From an uncultured Bacteroidales bacterium (GTDB lineage Bacteria; Bacteroidota; Bacteroidia; Bacteroidales; UBA932), in contig CAKUVA010000011.1 of assembly GCA_934693135.1 (NCBI GenBank), positions 1 to 56,956 of the forward strand: DNA of 56,956 nt, in the 5' to 3' direction. Under the pieces are notes generated by a model. It had not been told where the DNA came from. It did no database searches and worked only from the letters and a program-made list of their open reading frames with translations. This document shows, in pieces, positions 1 through 9,577 of the stretch. Position 1 is the stretch's first letter. Each line of letters begins with the position of its first letter. A program made the translations under genes and the position numbers.

Positions 1-206
1 ATGGTTATCTTGGCATTATGCACTGGAACATTGACAGAACCCGGAAGAGGGTTGATATCTGTAATTAGAGGTGGTATAGTATCTTTTTTCCCTCCACTCG
101 GTGGTGTTGTGGTATTCGCACAAGAATGCGAAAACATCATTGACCACAGTACGAACAGGACTGGTACTGCAGGCAATAATTTATTTGTTAACTTCTTCAT
201 TGTCAT
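1..206 (-). CDS. Ig-like domain lipoprotein, N-terminal part (cut by window edge)
   Basis: Only the first 68 or so codons are present; the gene runs off the left edge. The reading begins M-T-M-K-K-L-T-N-K, so the start is ATG at 206 or, more likely, ATG at 200. A hydrophobic stretch ends in a lipobox (FSHSC, Cys about residue 27 from the inner Met), followed by a Thr/Pro-rich linker and GGKKDTIPP. This signature is typical of the Bacteroidota Ig-like domain surface lipoproteins (C-A-N, then GGPKDxxPP). It lies three bases downstream of the (p)ppGpp synthetase stop and is probably co-transcribed with it. The lipoprotein assignment is seen directly; the family name rests on memory of the N-terminal signature. 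Its function is unknown. Confidence 0.72.
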   Translation of the reverse strand, partial: MTMKKLTNKLLPAVPVLFVLWSMMFSHSCANTTTPPSGGKKDTIPPLITDINPLPGSVNVPVHNAKIT

Positions 207-209
207 AGT

Positions 210-2393
210 CTAAAGTTCAGTACGCATCACGCTCTGGATGCCTTTTATATTCTGAAGTCTCTTGATCATAGTTTCAAGAACATCGCGGTCATGGACAAGC
301 AAATCAATGTCACCTTCAAAGATTCCTCCATCGGTATTGAGGTTCAGGCGTCTCATGTTTATGCCCATAACAAGAGAGATACAACCTGTGATTTCATTGA
401 GCAGTCCGAGCCTGTCAATGCCTTTAAGTGATATACGCACAGGGAATGCTTGTTCTGTACTGGACCATTTTGGCATTACGATTTTATCTCCATGTTTTGT
501 GGCGAGGTTCTCAGCAACGCTACATGATTTCTTATGCACAGTTATGGAACCATCTTCCCCGATAAAGCCGACTACAGGATCACCAGGTATTGGGTTGCAA
601 CATGATGCTATTATATATTTGTGGCCGTCTTCAGAATTGATTACGTAATCTGTCTGAGCTGCTTTCTTCTTCCGCCTGTCAAGGATCTCGGCTATTGTAT
701 TGAACTTGATATAACCGATTCCAAAACGGAAGAGCATTTCATCGGCATTGTTCAGTTCCATCGCTGATGCCACCATCTTTGCGATGTCATCATCATAATG
801 AATACCGATGCTGCCAAGGTTCTCTGCCAATGTCTTCTTGGCAATGTCAATATATTTCTGCCTTTCCGGGCGAAACCAGTCCATCACCAGATTCTTGGCA
901 TGTCTTGTCTGGAGAAAATCCATCCACTCTCGTTTAGGATGTCCATCTTCCGCCGAAATGATTTCCACTTGGTCTCCTGTCGAAAGCACATAGGATAGTG
1001 GCACAAGCTTCATGTTCACCTTGGCTGCTATAGCCTTGCTACCTATCTCAGAATGAATCATGTAGGCAAAATCCAAAGCTGTTGCTCCTTTCTGTATGGA
1101 TTTCTGCTCTCCTTTAGGGGTGAACACAGAAATCGATGTGGTGGTCAAGTCATTATGTATAATGTCTAAAAGCTCAAGGGCATTGACATCTGGACTTACC
1201 AGAATTTCCTTTACTTTGGACAGCCATTTATCCATTTCATTATCATTCTCGCTGATGTATCCGTCCTGTTTATATGCCCAATGTGCAGCAATACCTTTTT
1301 CGGCAATATCATCCATCCTCCTCGTCCTTATCTGCACTTCTATCCAAAGACCTGTCTGGCTCATGAGAGTACAATGCAGGGCTTCGTAGCCATTACTTTT
1401 CGGATGCTTTACCCAATCACGAACTCTGTCAGGTTTATATCTGTAAATACCTGTTATTATGGAAAATACATGGTAGCATTGATCTCGCTCAGTCTCATTT
1501 GAGTCTGGGGAAGTATTGAAAATTACCCTAACAGCGTATAGGTCATATACTTGTTCAAACGTTATCTCCTTCGTCACCATCTTGTGCCAAATGGAGTAAG
1601 GTGTCTTGACTCTCTTCTTTATCTCAAAATCAAAACCTGCCGAAGTCAGTGCCTCCTGTATCGGCTTTATGAAATCGTCAATGTTCTTTTCCTTGTCTGA
1701 TAAGTCGCGATTTATCTTGGATATTATGTCGTTATATGCATCTGGTTCCTTATAGCGCAGCCAAATGTTTTCCATCTCAGATTTTACCTCATACAGACCG
1801 AGTCTATGAGCAAGAGGTACAAAGATGAACATGGTCTCGCTTAGAATTTTGTCCCTCTTGTATTCGGGCATAAACTCTATAGTTCTGCAGTTATGCAGGC
1901 GATCGGCAAGTTTGATAAGTACGACACGAACATCATCATTGAGAGTCAGAAGAATACGTTTAAAGTTCTCGGCTTGAAGGCTTGCTGTATAGCCCTCGTA
2001 TTTACTCTTCTTATCTTGGTTGTCAAGGACATTCTTTATCTTGGTAAGACCATCTACGAGCGATGCTATCTTATCTCCAAATATATTCTTAATATCATCC
2101 GTAGTATAGTCTGTATCTTCCACTACGTCATGCAATAGGGCTGCTGAAATCGACTTATAACCAAGTCCTATATCATTGACAACAATCTTGGCAACAGCGA
2201 TCGGATGGAGGATATATGGTTCCCCCGAACGTCTTCTGACGTTCCTATGCGCTTCATTGGCGAAGTCAAACGCTTTCTGCACGACTGCGAGTTCCTGCTC
2301 TCCAGCACACCGCTTTCTCGCAGCCTCCTTGAGGTCGGCATAATTTCTGGCTATGACTTCATAGTCCCTTGGGGTAAATTCTGAAAAACTCAT
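210..2393 (-). CDS. Bifunctional (p)ppGpp synthetase/hydrolase (RelA/SpoT family)
   Basis: Makes and degrades the stringent-response alarmone (p)ppGpp in the cytoplasm. The 727 residues show the full long-RSH layout. The HD hydrolase domain has HDVVED (residues 88-93) and KLADRLHN (161-168). The synthetase domain has YSIWHKM near 266-272, PKSNGYEALH near 331-340 and EVQIRT (352-357). A TGS domain lies at about 420-482 and an ACT domain in the last 75 residues. Intact HD residues together with a basic RVRD motif (323-326), like the RxKD of bifunctional enzymes, argue for both activities. Its ATG overlaps the brkB stop (ATGA), so it is the third gene of a ligA-brkB-rsh operon. Whether to call it relA or spoT is a naming choice only. 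Confidence 0.95.
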   Translation of the reverse strand: MSFSEFTPRDYEVIARNYADLKEAARKRCAGEQELAVVQKAFDFANEAHRNVRRRSGEPYILHPIAVAKIVVNDIGLGYKSISAALLHDVVEDTDYTTDDIKNIFGDKIASLVDGLTKIKNVLDNQDKKSKYEGYTASLQAENFKRILLTLNDDVRVVLIKLADRLHNCRTIEFMPEYKRDKILSETMFIFVPLAHRLGLYEVKSEMENIWLRYKEPDAYNDIISKINRDLSDKEKNIDDFIKPIQEALTSAGFDFEIKKRVKTPYSIWHKMVTKEITFEQVYDLYAVRVIFNTSPDSNETERDQCYHVFSIITGIYRYKPDRVRDWVKHPKSNGYEALHCTLMSQTGLWIEVQIRTRRMDDIAEKGIAAHWAYKQDGYISENDNEMDKWLSKVKEILVSPDVNALELLDIIHNDLTTTSISVFTPKGEQKSIQKGATALDFAYMIHSEIGSKAIAAKVNMKLVPLSYVLSTGDQVEIISAEDGHPKREWMDFLQTRHAKNLVMDWFRPERQKYIDIAKKTLAENLGSIGIHYDDDIAKMVASAMELNNADEMLFRFGIGYIKFNTIAEILDRRKKKAAQTDYVINSEDGHKYIIASCCNPIPGDPVVGFIGEDGSITVHKKSCSVAENLATKHGDKIVMPKWSSTEQAFPVRISLKGIDRLGLLNEITGCISLVMGINMRRLNLNTDGGIFEGDIDLLVHDRDVLETMIKRLQNIKGIQSVMRTEL

Positions 2394-3328
2394 CTTAACA
2401 CTGTATCAAGGTTGTTTGTGTCTATGTTATAATTGTTTACATTCTGGAAAGCATAGGATAGCTCGGCACCGATAAGGATTATAAACCATCCGAAATTCAG
2501 CCAGAACATAAAGAGTGGTATAGCTGCCACTGCTCCATATATAGTATTCAGCCTGGAGACGAAAATCTGTGTCTCCAAGAAAAGGTATTGCAATATAGTG
2601 AAAAGTATTCCTGAAAGCAATGCCGCTTTCATTGCATTCTTATATTTTACGAAATGATTCGGAATGAATTTATACATGGCGGAGAAAGTGAGCACGGAAA
2701 CTGCCGCAAAGATTACCCATCCAAGAAATGTCTTTATTTCCCCAGATGATGCCATATCCGGAACAAGCACATCCAATACATTGGAATAAATAATCGAACC
2801 AGAGAAGAATAGGAGCATAACAAAAGGGGAGAGGATTAAAATCATGAGATAAAATGTAAGTCTCTTAAATATGTTCCTGGATTTGTTTACTCTCCAGACA
2901 TTGTTGAACACAGATTCCACACACATCATCATCCATATTACGAGCCATGCAAAGAGTAGCGCACTGACTAGTCCGACAGGACTTGACTGTGCTGTGTTGA
3001 TGACATTCTCCGCGAAACCGAACAATGTATCCACAGCCTGTTGGTTGGGAATGTTGTTTACCAGTAACTCCTTCAACGTATCTTCAAGACCGAGTCCGCC
3101 TGTTATGGCAAATGCAATGGCAATGAATGGAACTACTGCCATTGTACAAAAAAAGCTCAAAGCTACAGCTTGGAATCCTATTTTCTGAGCCGAAAATGTC
3201 TTTACAGTAATGACGAGAACACGCAAGTCCTTCACGAGGCGTGCGCGAATTCTCGAAAGATTGTTTAAGTTTTCAGTCCATAAATCTTCCGAAAGATAAT
3301 CTCTAAATCGTCGTATTTTCTTTATCAT
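2390..3328 (-). CDS. YihY/BrkB family inner-membrane protein
   Basis: Polytopic integral membrane protein of 312 residues with about six hydrophobic segments and the YihY/BrkB layout: an amphipathic N-terminus, ALSFFCTMAVVPF near residue 60 and IPLFMFWLNFGWFIILIGAELSYA near the C-terminus. Members were once called ribonuclease BN by mistake and are better regarded as membrane proteins of uncertain transport function. It overlaps ligA upstream and rsh downstream, each by four bases (ATGA), so translation is probably coupled. Nothing in the sequence shows a substrate. Confidence 0.9.
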   Translation of the reverse strand: MIKKIRRFRDYLSEDLWTENLNNLSRIRARLVKDLRVLVITVKTFSAQKIGFQAVALSFFCTMAVVPFIAIAFAITGGLGLEDTLKELLVNNIPNQQAVDTLFGFAENVINTAQSSPVGLVSALLFAWLVIWMMMCVESVFNNVWRVNKSRNIFKRLTFYLMILILSPFVMLLFFSGSIIYSNVLDVLVPDMASSGEIKTFLGWVIFAAVSVLTFSAMYKFIPNHFVKYKNAMKAALLSGILFTILQYLFLETQIFVSRLNTIYGAVAAIPLFMFWLNFGWFIILIGAELSYAFQNVNNYNIDTNNLDTVLR

Positions 3329-5382
3329 ACTAATCCTCCGAAAAGATTCGGTTCTACATTTTCATCTGCATCTTTCATCGCTCCTTCTGGAAGCATATTG
3401 CGAAACTCTTCCTCGCTGATAACCTTGATTCCAAGTTCTTCCGCCTTCTTCATTTTCTCAGGTCCAGGTTTAGTGCCTGCAAGCAGGAATGTCGTCTTAC
3501 CACTGATGGAGGAGCTATTCTTTCCTCCATGCAACTCAATGAGTTCCTTCATCTCATCTCGAGGAATGCTGAAGTTCCCGGAAATGACGATAGTAATGCC
3601 TGTCAATGCTGCGGAAAGGCTCTTTGATGCAGCTTCCATCGACATCTTTAGACCATCAGCTTTTAAGCGTTGTATCTCTATAGTATGTCTCTGATCACGA
3701 AAGAAATCGAAGACACTTTTCGCTATAACATCACCGACATCCGGCACAGCAAGGAGATCTTCCATACTTGCGGCCGCTATCTTGTCAATGTCACCGAAAT
3801 GTTGTGCTATTTCCTTGGCTGTAGACTCTCCAACGTATCTGATACCCAACGCGAACAAAACATGATCAAATGATACTTTCAAGCTGTTTCTCAAGCTATC
3901 CAAGAATCTCTGTGCCGAACGGTCTTTCCATCCGTCTAATCGAAGCAAATCTGATTTACGAAGGTCATAGAAGTCTGCCGGCGTTTTCACAAGACCGAGG
4001 TTAAAAAGCTGATCTACAGTAGCATCCCCAGCTATAACATTCATTGCCTTGCGACTGAGAAAATGTACCAGACGCCCCTTAATTTGCGTTGGACAACCTT
4101 CGACATTCGGGCAGAACCATTTAGCCTCATCATCTTCTTTCACAAGCGGAGTTCCGCAGTCAGGACATAGTGTAGGGAATTCAGGTTTTCGCACATTAGG
4201 TCCTCGTTTCGACAATTCAACGCCTGTGATTTTCGGTATTATCTCACCACCCTTCTCCACATACACATAGTCACCGACACGAATATCCATCTGAGTCATC
4301 ATATCAGCATTATTCAGTGTCGCACGTTTCACGATGGTTCCAGAAAGTTGCACTGGATCCAGATTGGCAACAGGTGTTACTGCCCCAGTCCTACCCACTT
4401 GATAATCAATGGATTTTATCTGTGTTAATGCTTGCTCTGCCTTGAATTTATACGCCACTGCCCAACGAGGAAATTTAGCCGTATAGCCGAGTAAAGTCTG
4501 GTATTCCAGTTCATTTATCTTAATTACAATGCCATCCGTGGCATACGGAAGCATCTTGCGCTCCTTCTCCCAGTAGTTTATATAAGCCTCTATCTCATTG
4601 ATATTATGGCAAATCTTGCGCTTGTCAGATACTGGTAACCCCCATGATGCGGCAGCCTTAAGAGCCTCATCGTGTGTTGCAAAACTTATATTTGGACTCG
4701 GAATATGGTATAGGGTACACATCAGGCCTCGTTTCCCCACTTCTTTAGGATCCAATAATTTAAGTGATCCTGAAGCAGCGTTTCTCGGATTGGCAAATGG
4801 AGTGTCTTCGTTTCGCAGGCGTTCTTCATTCAGTTTGTCAAAAGCAGCATAGGGCATCAGAATTTCTCCCCGAATTTCGAATTCTTCCGGAAAACCAGAG
4901 CCGTGCAATGTCTCGGGAATATTGGAAATGTGTCTAACGTTTTCCGTAACATCATCTCCAATGATGCCATCGCCTCGTGTCAATGCTCTGAACAACTTAC
5001 CATTACGATATGTAAGACAGATCGCGGTACCATCGAATTTAAGCTCGCACGAGAATGTAAAAGGCTTGTCTACAATTTTGGTGGCACGAACCACAAAATC
5101 CTCGATTTCAGCAATATTATATGTATTGCCGAGGGAAAGCATCGGATACTTGTGCGGATATTGTGCGAAACGACTTTCAAGGTCGCTTCCAACTTTTCTT
5201 GTAGGGGAGTCCGGAGTTATTAGATCCGGATATTCATCCTCTAATTTTCCAAGCTCATACATGAGATGGTCATAGTCATAATCACTCATTGTAGGAGCAT
5301 CGTCCACATAGTATTTTCTGCTGTTCTCCCAGAGAATGTCCCTGAGTTCCTTTATTCTTTTACCTGCTTGTTCCTTATCCAT
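3325..5382 (-). CDS. ligA: NAD-dependent DNA ligase LigA
   Basis: Seals nicks during replication and repair using NAD+ as AMP donor. The 685 residues carry the expected order: the Ia domain (YYVDDAPTMSDYDYD), the adenylation domain with nucleophile Lys115 in KFDG, an OB fold, a four-cysteine zinc finger (CPDC, then CPNVEGC, about residues 405-440), helix-hairpin-helix repeats (about 450-580) and a C-terminal BRCT domain (about 600-660, IVISGNFS). Length is normal for the family. The start ATG at 5382 is followed by MDKEQAGKRIKEL, the usual LigA N-terminus. It is the first gene of the minus-strand operon with brkB and rsh and faces away from the phosphofructokinase. Confidence 0.97.
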   Translation of the reverse strand: MDKEQAGKRIKELRDILWENSRKYYVDDAPTMSDYDYDHLMYELGKLEDEYPDLITPDSPTRKVGSDLESRFAQYPHKYPMLSLGNTYNIAEIEDFVVRATKIVDKPFTFSCELKFDGTAICLTYRNGKLFRALTRGDGIIGDDVTENVRHISNIPETLHGSGFPEEFEIRGEILMPYAAFDKLNEERLRNEDTPFANPRNAASGSLKLLDPKEVGKRGLMCTLYHIPSPNISFATHDEALKAAASWGLPVSDKRKICHNINEIEAYINYWEKERKMLPYATDGIVIKINELEYQTLLGYTAKFPRWAVAYKFKAEQALTQIKSIDYQVGRTGAVTPVANLDPVQLSGTIVKRATLNNADMMTQMDIRVGDYVYVEKGGEIIPKITGVELSKRGPNVRKPEFPTLCPDCGTPLVKEDDEAKWFCPNVEGCPTQIKGRLVHFLSRKAMNVIAGDATVDQLFNLGLVKTPADFYDLRKSDLLRLDGWKDRSAQRFLDSLRNSLKVSFDHVLFALGIRYVGESTAKEIAQHFGDIDKIAAASMEDLLAVPDVGDVIAKSVFDFFRDQRHTIEIQRLKADGLKMSMEAASKSLSAALTGITIVISGNFSIPRDEMKELIELHGGKNSSSISGKTTFLLAGTKPGPEKMKKAEELGIKVISEEEFRNMLPEGAMKDADENVEPNLFGGLV

Positions 5383-5460
5383 TGCAAGTTCCTATCTCTC
5401 ACGGAAAGCCGATAGTTATTCCGTAATTCGTTTTAACTTATAAGTTGCTCTCAAAAATCA

Positions 5461-5468
5461 CAAATTTA
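5461..5468 (-). promoter_or_regulatory. Probable -7 box of the ligA operon
   Basis: Reads TAAATTTG on the minus strand, an exact match to the Bacteroidota -7 consensus TAnnTTTG. It would give a leader of about 70 nt before ligA. No good -33 TTTG at the right distance was found, so the call is moderate. Confidence 0.4.
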
Positions 5469-5476
5469 ACCATTTT

Positions 5477-5510
5477 TTTGTGGAATTTCGGATGAAAATA
5501 GATAATTTTG
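5477..5510 (+). promoter_or_regulatory. Probable promoter of the phosphofructokinase gene
   Basis: TTTG at 5477-5480 and TAATTTTG at 5503-5510 match the Bacteroidota -33/-7 consensus; the spacer is 22 nt, slightly longer than the usual 19-21. The expected transcription start is near 5517, giving a leader of about 40 nt before the ATG at 5556. Confidence 0.5.
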
Positions 5511-5555
5511 CAGCGCGAAAAAACGAATATAACATATAATATTTTTATCATCATT

Positions 5556-6794
5556 ATGAAAGATGCAATCATTATCTTGTGCGGCGGTGGTCCGGCACCA
5601 GGCATGAACTCAGTTTCAATGAGTGTTGCCAAGACATTCCTTTCAAAGGGTTACAGGGTTATCGGACTCCACGGCGGATATTCAGGACTTTTCAGCAAGA
5701 ACGCTCGCACAGAAGAGCTCGACTTCTTCAAAGCTGATCGTTACTTCAACAGAGGTGGTTCTTACCTTGAAATGAGCCGCTTCAAACCGACTGACGAAGA
5801 TTTCGAGAAAAATTTCAACCTTGACCTTTTCAAGGATAATAATATCAAACTTCTTGTCACAATAGGAGGAGACGATACTGCATCAACTGCTAATAGAATT
5901 TCCAAGTTCCTCGCTGCCAAGAATTATCCTATCGCAAACATACATTGTCCTAAGACGATTGACAACGACCTTCCTCTTCCTGCAAATGCTCCTACTTTCG
6001 GGTACAATTCAGCAAAGAACGAGGGCGCTCACATAGCAAGAACAATTTACGAGGATGCACGCACATCAGGCAACTGGCTCGTAATTTCAGCAATGGGTCG
6101 TACATGCGGAAGTCTTGCTCTCGGTATTGGTGAGGCAACACATTGCCCTATGACCATTATTCCTGAGATGTTCAACAAGACACAGATGACTCTTGAGAAG
6201 ATTATAAAGCTCTCTATTTCAGCTATTCTCAAGAGAAAACTCATGGGCGTAAACTACGGAACTGTTGTCGCTGCTGAGGGACTCTTCCACAACGAAGAAG
6301 TAGCTAAGGAAGCAGCTGAGGCTGGTGTTCACTTCACCTATGACGAGCATGGTCATCCAGAGCTCGGAAAGATTTCCAAGGCAGTTCTCTTCAATGAACT
6401 TCTCGAAAAAGAGTTCAAGAAGATTGGTCTCAAAGTCAAGAGCCGTCCTGTAGAGATTGGTTATGATGTACGTTGTCAGGACCCTGTTGCTTATGACCTT
6501 ACATACTGCACAGAACTTGCAATGGGTGTTTACCAGCTCTTCAGCGAAGGCAAAACAGGATGCATGGTATATGTAGATTCATTCGGAAACGTATCTCCGC
6601 TCTATCTCGCTGATCTTCAGGATCCTGAGACAGGAAAGATTCCTCCGAGAATTGTTGACATCAACGCTGGTACAGCACAGAACTACTACAAGTACATTGC
6701 ACACTACATTACTCCTGAAGACTATGAGGCAGTCAAGGCTCTCGGTATAGAGAACCCTGAGGCTTATGACTTCAAGAAAATTCTTAACTGGTAG
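5556..6794 (+). CDS. 6-phosphofructokinase, probably pyrophosphate-dependent
   Basis: Phosphorylates fructose 6-phosphate in glycolysis. The 412 residues begin at the inner ATG 5556 (MKDAIIILCGGGPAPGMNS); a longer frame from 5508 would place the promoter inside the gene. The phosphate-donor motif is GGDD (104-107) rather than GGDG, and the active-site loop is PKTIDND (132-138) with Lys133 in place of Gly. In the PFK-A superfamily both changes are established markers of pyrophosphate rather than ATP use. The catalytic Asp is D136. The gene stands alone with its own promoter and a strong terminator, and is probably highly expressed. PPi use is inferred from these residues, not shown. Confidence 0.92.
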   Translation: MKDAIIILCGGGPAPGMNSVSMSVAKTFLSKGYRVIGLHGGYSGLFSKNARTEELDFFKADRYFNRGGSYLEMSRFKPTDEDFEKNFNLDLFKDNNIKLLVTIGGDDTASTANRISKFLAAKNYPIANIHCPKTIDNDLPLPANAPTFGYNSAKNEGAHIARTIYEDARTSGNWLVISAMGRTCGSLALGIGEATHCPMTIIPEMFNKTQMTLEKIIKLSISAILKRKLMGVNYGTVVAAEGLFHNEEVAKEAAEAGVHFTYDEHGHPELGKISKAVLFNELLEKEFKKIGLKVKSRPVEIGYDVRCQDPVAYDLTYCTELAMGVYQLFSEGKTGCMVYVDSFGNVSPLYLADLQDPETGKIPPRIVDINAGTAQNYYKYIAHYITPEDYEAVKALGIENPEAYDFKKILNW

Positions 6795-6821
6795 TAAATA
6801 CTTGAAATACACTGATAACGG

Positions 6822-6860
6822 GATCCGAAGGCTGAAAAAGTCTTCGGATCTTTATTTTTT
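6822..6860 (+). terminator. Rho-independent terminator after phosphofructokinase
   Basis: A perfect 9-bp stem (GATCCGAAG at 6822-6830 and CTTCGGATC at 6842-6850) with an 11-nt loop is followed by a T-rich run. It lies 28 nt past the stop codon. Confidence 0.88.
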
Positions 6861-6927
6861 TGGAACAATAATTGCGGCACCTCCTCTTCGGTGACGTCAT
6901 GCCACCAGTACCATAAACTGAAAACGA

Positions 6928-7938
6928 ATGAAGAGAAGATTTGTGTTTTTGACAGGCATGCTCATAGCAGGATCATTGTCCGCGTTCACACAGAACCCAA
7001 CAAGAGCTGCTGAAAGAAAGGATTCTGTTACGGTAAGTTCAGCTGAAATGGCTGACATTCTGATAGACGAGTGTATGAAGATGCGTGGTGCAAGATATTC
7101 TTATGGCTCGCGTGGTCCAAGGGCGTTTGATTGTTCAGGCTTCACAGGATACATATATAGCAAATTCGGCTATGAACTTTCACGCTCATCCGGAGGGCAA
7201 GCTACTGATGGCAGACCGGTAGAAGGTTCATTGTCAAACTTGCAGAAAGGAGACATCGTAGTTTTTGGAGCAAGGCGAAATTCAGGACGTATCGGCCATG
7301 TTGGTATTTTCATTGAACTTGACAGTACCGGAACTGATTTTACGTTTATACATGCAGCTGTAAAGGGAGGAGTGATAATATCCCATTTAAAAGAGCCTTA
7401 CTACAAGCAACGGTTCATGGGCGCAAGGAGAATCTTGCCTGATTTCATAACTCGTCACAATGGAGAAATGGCTGAATATGAGTTCGATAAGGATCATGCA
7501 AAGCTCAACCAAAATGATGCTCTGCTCCTCGCCGAAGGGACTTCGAGGATTCTGCTAATGCCAGACGGTAATTGGATTTATGTCAATGCTGATGGGACAT
7601 TGTCGACCCCACCAGATTCTGTCAAGATAGTGCTTGAGCCTACAGGTAAATGGTCATCCATAAAGATGTCAACACATACGATTCCATCGCTCGGAAGCAA
7701 GACTTCTTCCACAGCAGTTTCCAAACCATCTACGACTACTTCTAATGTTGCAGTGTCACATTCAGCTGCAGATGTAAGCAAACCTGAAAGTGAAGCACAG
7801 TATTATACCATAAAGTCTGGAGACACGCTTTCTTCTATAGCGAGAAGAACAGGTACGTCAGTCGACAAGATATGCCGTCTGAACAACATAAGTACCAGAA
7901 CGATTCTAAAAATAGGCAGAAGAATCAGAGTAAAATAA
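6928..7938 (+). CDS. Exported NlpC/P60 endopeptidase with C-terminal LysM domain
   Basis: Probable cell-wall hydrolase that cuts peptide stems of peptidoglycan in the periplasm. A signal peptide covers roughly residues 1-21 (MKRRFVFLTGMLIAGSLSAF). The NlpC/P60 domain (about 40-175) has catalytic Cys69 in FDCSGF, His124 in GHVGIF and a third polar residue, His142 (FIHAAV). A spacer rich in Ser/Thr follows, then one LysM repeat at about 291-336 (YYTIKSGDTLSSIA, ending LKIGRRIRVK) that should bind glycan. All three catalytic positions are present, so the enzyme is predicted active. It is followed after 7 nt by the amylase gene, which may share its transcript; no functional link is evident. Confidence 0.93.
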   Translation: MKRRFVFLTGMLIAGSLSAFTQNPTRAAERKDSVTVSSAEMADILIDECMKMRGARYSYGSRGPRAFDCSGFTGYIYSKFGYELSRSSGGQATDGRPVEGSLSNLQKGDIVVFGARRNSGRIGHVGIFIELDSTGTDFTFIHAAVKGGVIISHLKEPYYKQRFMGARRILPDFITRHNGEMAEYEFDKDHAKLNQNDALLLAEGTSRILLMPDGNWIYVNADGTLSTPPDSVKIVLEPTGKWSSIKMSTHTIPSLGSKTSSTAVSKPSTTTSNVAVSHSAADVSKPESEAQYYTIKSGDTLSSIARRTGTSVDKICRLNNISTRTILKIGRRIRVK

Positions 7939-7945
7939 CATTGAC

Positions 7946-9577
7946 ATGAACAAAGAAATTATATATCAGATGCTTCCTCGTCTTTGGGGCAATATTGATG
8001 GCAAGAACATTCCCGATGGAACTCTCGAAGAGAACGGGACTGGAAAGTTCAGCCGTATAGATAGAGCATCATTAGACTATATTAAGAATCTCGGCGCGAC
8101 ATGTGTATGGTATACTGGCATCATACGTCATGCAACAGCTTCAGACTCAGACGGATGTATCCCATCATCACAAGATTGGGTGAAAGGCAAGGCCGGATCG
8201 CCTTATTCCATAACCGACTATTATGATGTCAATCCTTATCTTGCTGATGAACCGGACAACAGAATGGATGAGTTCTGCGATCTCGTAAGGCGAACTCATG
8301 ACGCAGGGTTGAAAGTGATAATAGATTTCGTACCGAATCATGTAGCGCGAGATTACGCGCGATTCACCGAACGACATCCGTCACCAACTGGAATGGCAGC
8401 TCTTGGGCAGAATGATGATAAGACAGTACATTGGTCTCAGAATAATGACTTCTTCTACTATCCGGGTTGTGAATTAAAACTACCTGTTGAAAATCAGACA
8501 TATATTGAGTTCCCGGCAATGGCTTCAGGCAATGCATATACTCCAGAACCTGGTGTGAATGACTGGTATGACACCATAAAGCTGAATTATTGCGATACCC
8601 ATTCTGAAACATGGGAAAAAATGTTAGATATCGTGAATTTTTGGGCAAGACAGGGTGTGGACGGATTCCGTTGTGACATGGTGGAACTTGTTCCCCAAGA
8701 TTTCTTTAAATGGCTGATTTATGAAACCAAAAAAAATTTCCCAGACCTGATATTTATTGCTGAGGTCTATCAGAAACCTTTGTATTCCAAATATATACGG
8801 TATGTTGGTTTTGATCTTCTATATGATAAGTCAGGAATGTATGATGCCATTAGGGCTATTGTGGAGAAGAATCTGAATGATAGTGGAGTACCCATAGAGG
8901 AATGGCAGTCTGCTAAAAGGATAACTTGGAACTGGCAGTCACTCGGTGACTTACAGCCTTATATGCTGAATTTTCTCGAAAATCACGATGAACAGAGGTT
9001 TGCTTCAGTATTTTTCGGCAAGGAGGCCAAGAATTCATTTGCTGCCCTATATGCTTCACTGTTCTTCAACAAAGCTTCATTCATGCTATATGCAGGAGAA
9101 GAAATCGGTGAGCATGGGATGGATCATGAAGGGTTCAGTGGACAGGATGGCCGAACAACCATATTCGATTGGTGGGCTCCATCTTCATTGACAAGGCTTT
9201 ACAAGTTTATTCATGGAGAAACAGCAGCTCTGTCAGAATATGAGAAGCAACTTCTTGGCGAGTATAGGAAAGCTCTCAATTTCGCGACAGAGGATAATGC
9301 AGTGAATCTAGGAACCACATATGATTTGTGCTACTGCAACTATTCTTCTGACGGATTCAATGCGGACAGACATTTTGCATTTCTCAGGGATTTCGAAGAA
9401 GAAACATTGCTGATAGTTTGTAATTTCTCACCGGCTCCAGCAGAGATGAAAATAAGCATACCTGAACATGCATTCCAATGGATGAAAATGCCTGAATCAG
9501 ATATGCTTAACCATAACACTCCATTATCGCTCACTGTACCTGCGATGGGGGCAGTTATTCATAAGATTTGTCAGTGA
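7946..9577 (+). CDS. GH13 alpha-amylase family glycoside hydrolase, cytoplasmic
   Basis: Acts on alpha-glucans or malto-oligosaccharides. The 543 residues show the GH13 conserved regions: I, DFVPNHV (127-133); II, GFRCDMVEL with nucleophile Asp244; III, IAEVYQ with acid/base Glu273; IV, FLENHDE with Asp348. There is no signal peptide, so it should work in the cytoplasm, and no carbohydrate-binding or SusCD neighbours are present. The C-terminal 100 residues look like the usual beta-sandwich domain. The exact substrate and subfamily cannot be told from sequence. Its last 23 bases overlap the 3' end of the convergent receiver/ATP-grasp gene. Confidence 0.9.
   Translation: MNKEIIYQMLPRLWGNIDGKNIPDGTLEENGTGKFSRIDRASLDYIKNLGATCVWYTGIIRHATASDSDGCIPSSQDWVKGKAGSPYSITDYYDVNPYLADEPDNRMDEFCDLVRRTHDAGLKVIIDFVPNHVARDYARFTERHPSPTGMAALGQNDDKTVHWSQNNDFFYYPGCELKLPVENQTYIEFPAMASGNAYTPEPGVNDWYDTIKLNYCDTHSETWEKMLDIVNFWARQGVDGFRCDMVELVPQDFFKWLIYETKKNFPDLIFIAEVYQKPLYSKYIRYVGFDLLYDKSGMYDAIRAIVEKNLNDSGVPIEEWQSAKRITWNWQSLGDLQPYMLNFLENHDEQRFASVFFGKEAKNSFAALYASLFFNKASFMLYAGEEIGEHGMDHEGFSGQDGRTTIFDWWAPSSLTRLYKFIHGETAALSEYEKQLLGEYRKALNFATEDNAVNLGTTYDLCYCNYSSDGFNADRHFAFLRDFEEETLLIVCNFSPAPAEMKISIPEHAFQWMKMPESDMLNHNTPLSLTVPAMGAVIHKICQ

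Noticed and set aside
1..213. 70-codon plus-strand open frame at the left edge
   Set aside because: The minus strand of the same bases encodes a lipoprotein N-terminus with a lipobox, which explains the region better.
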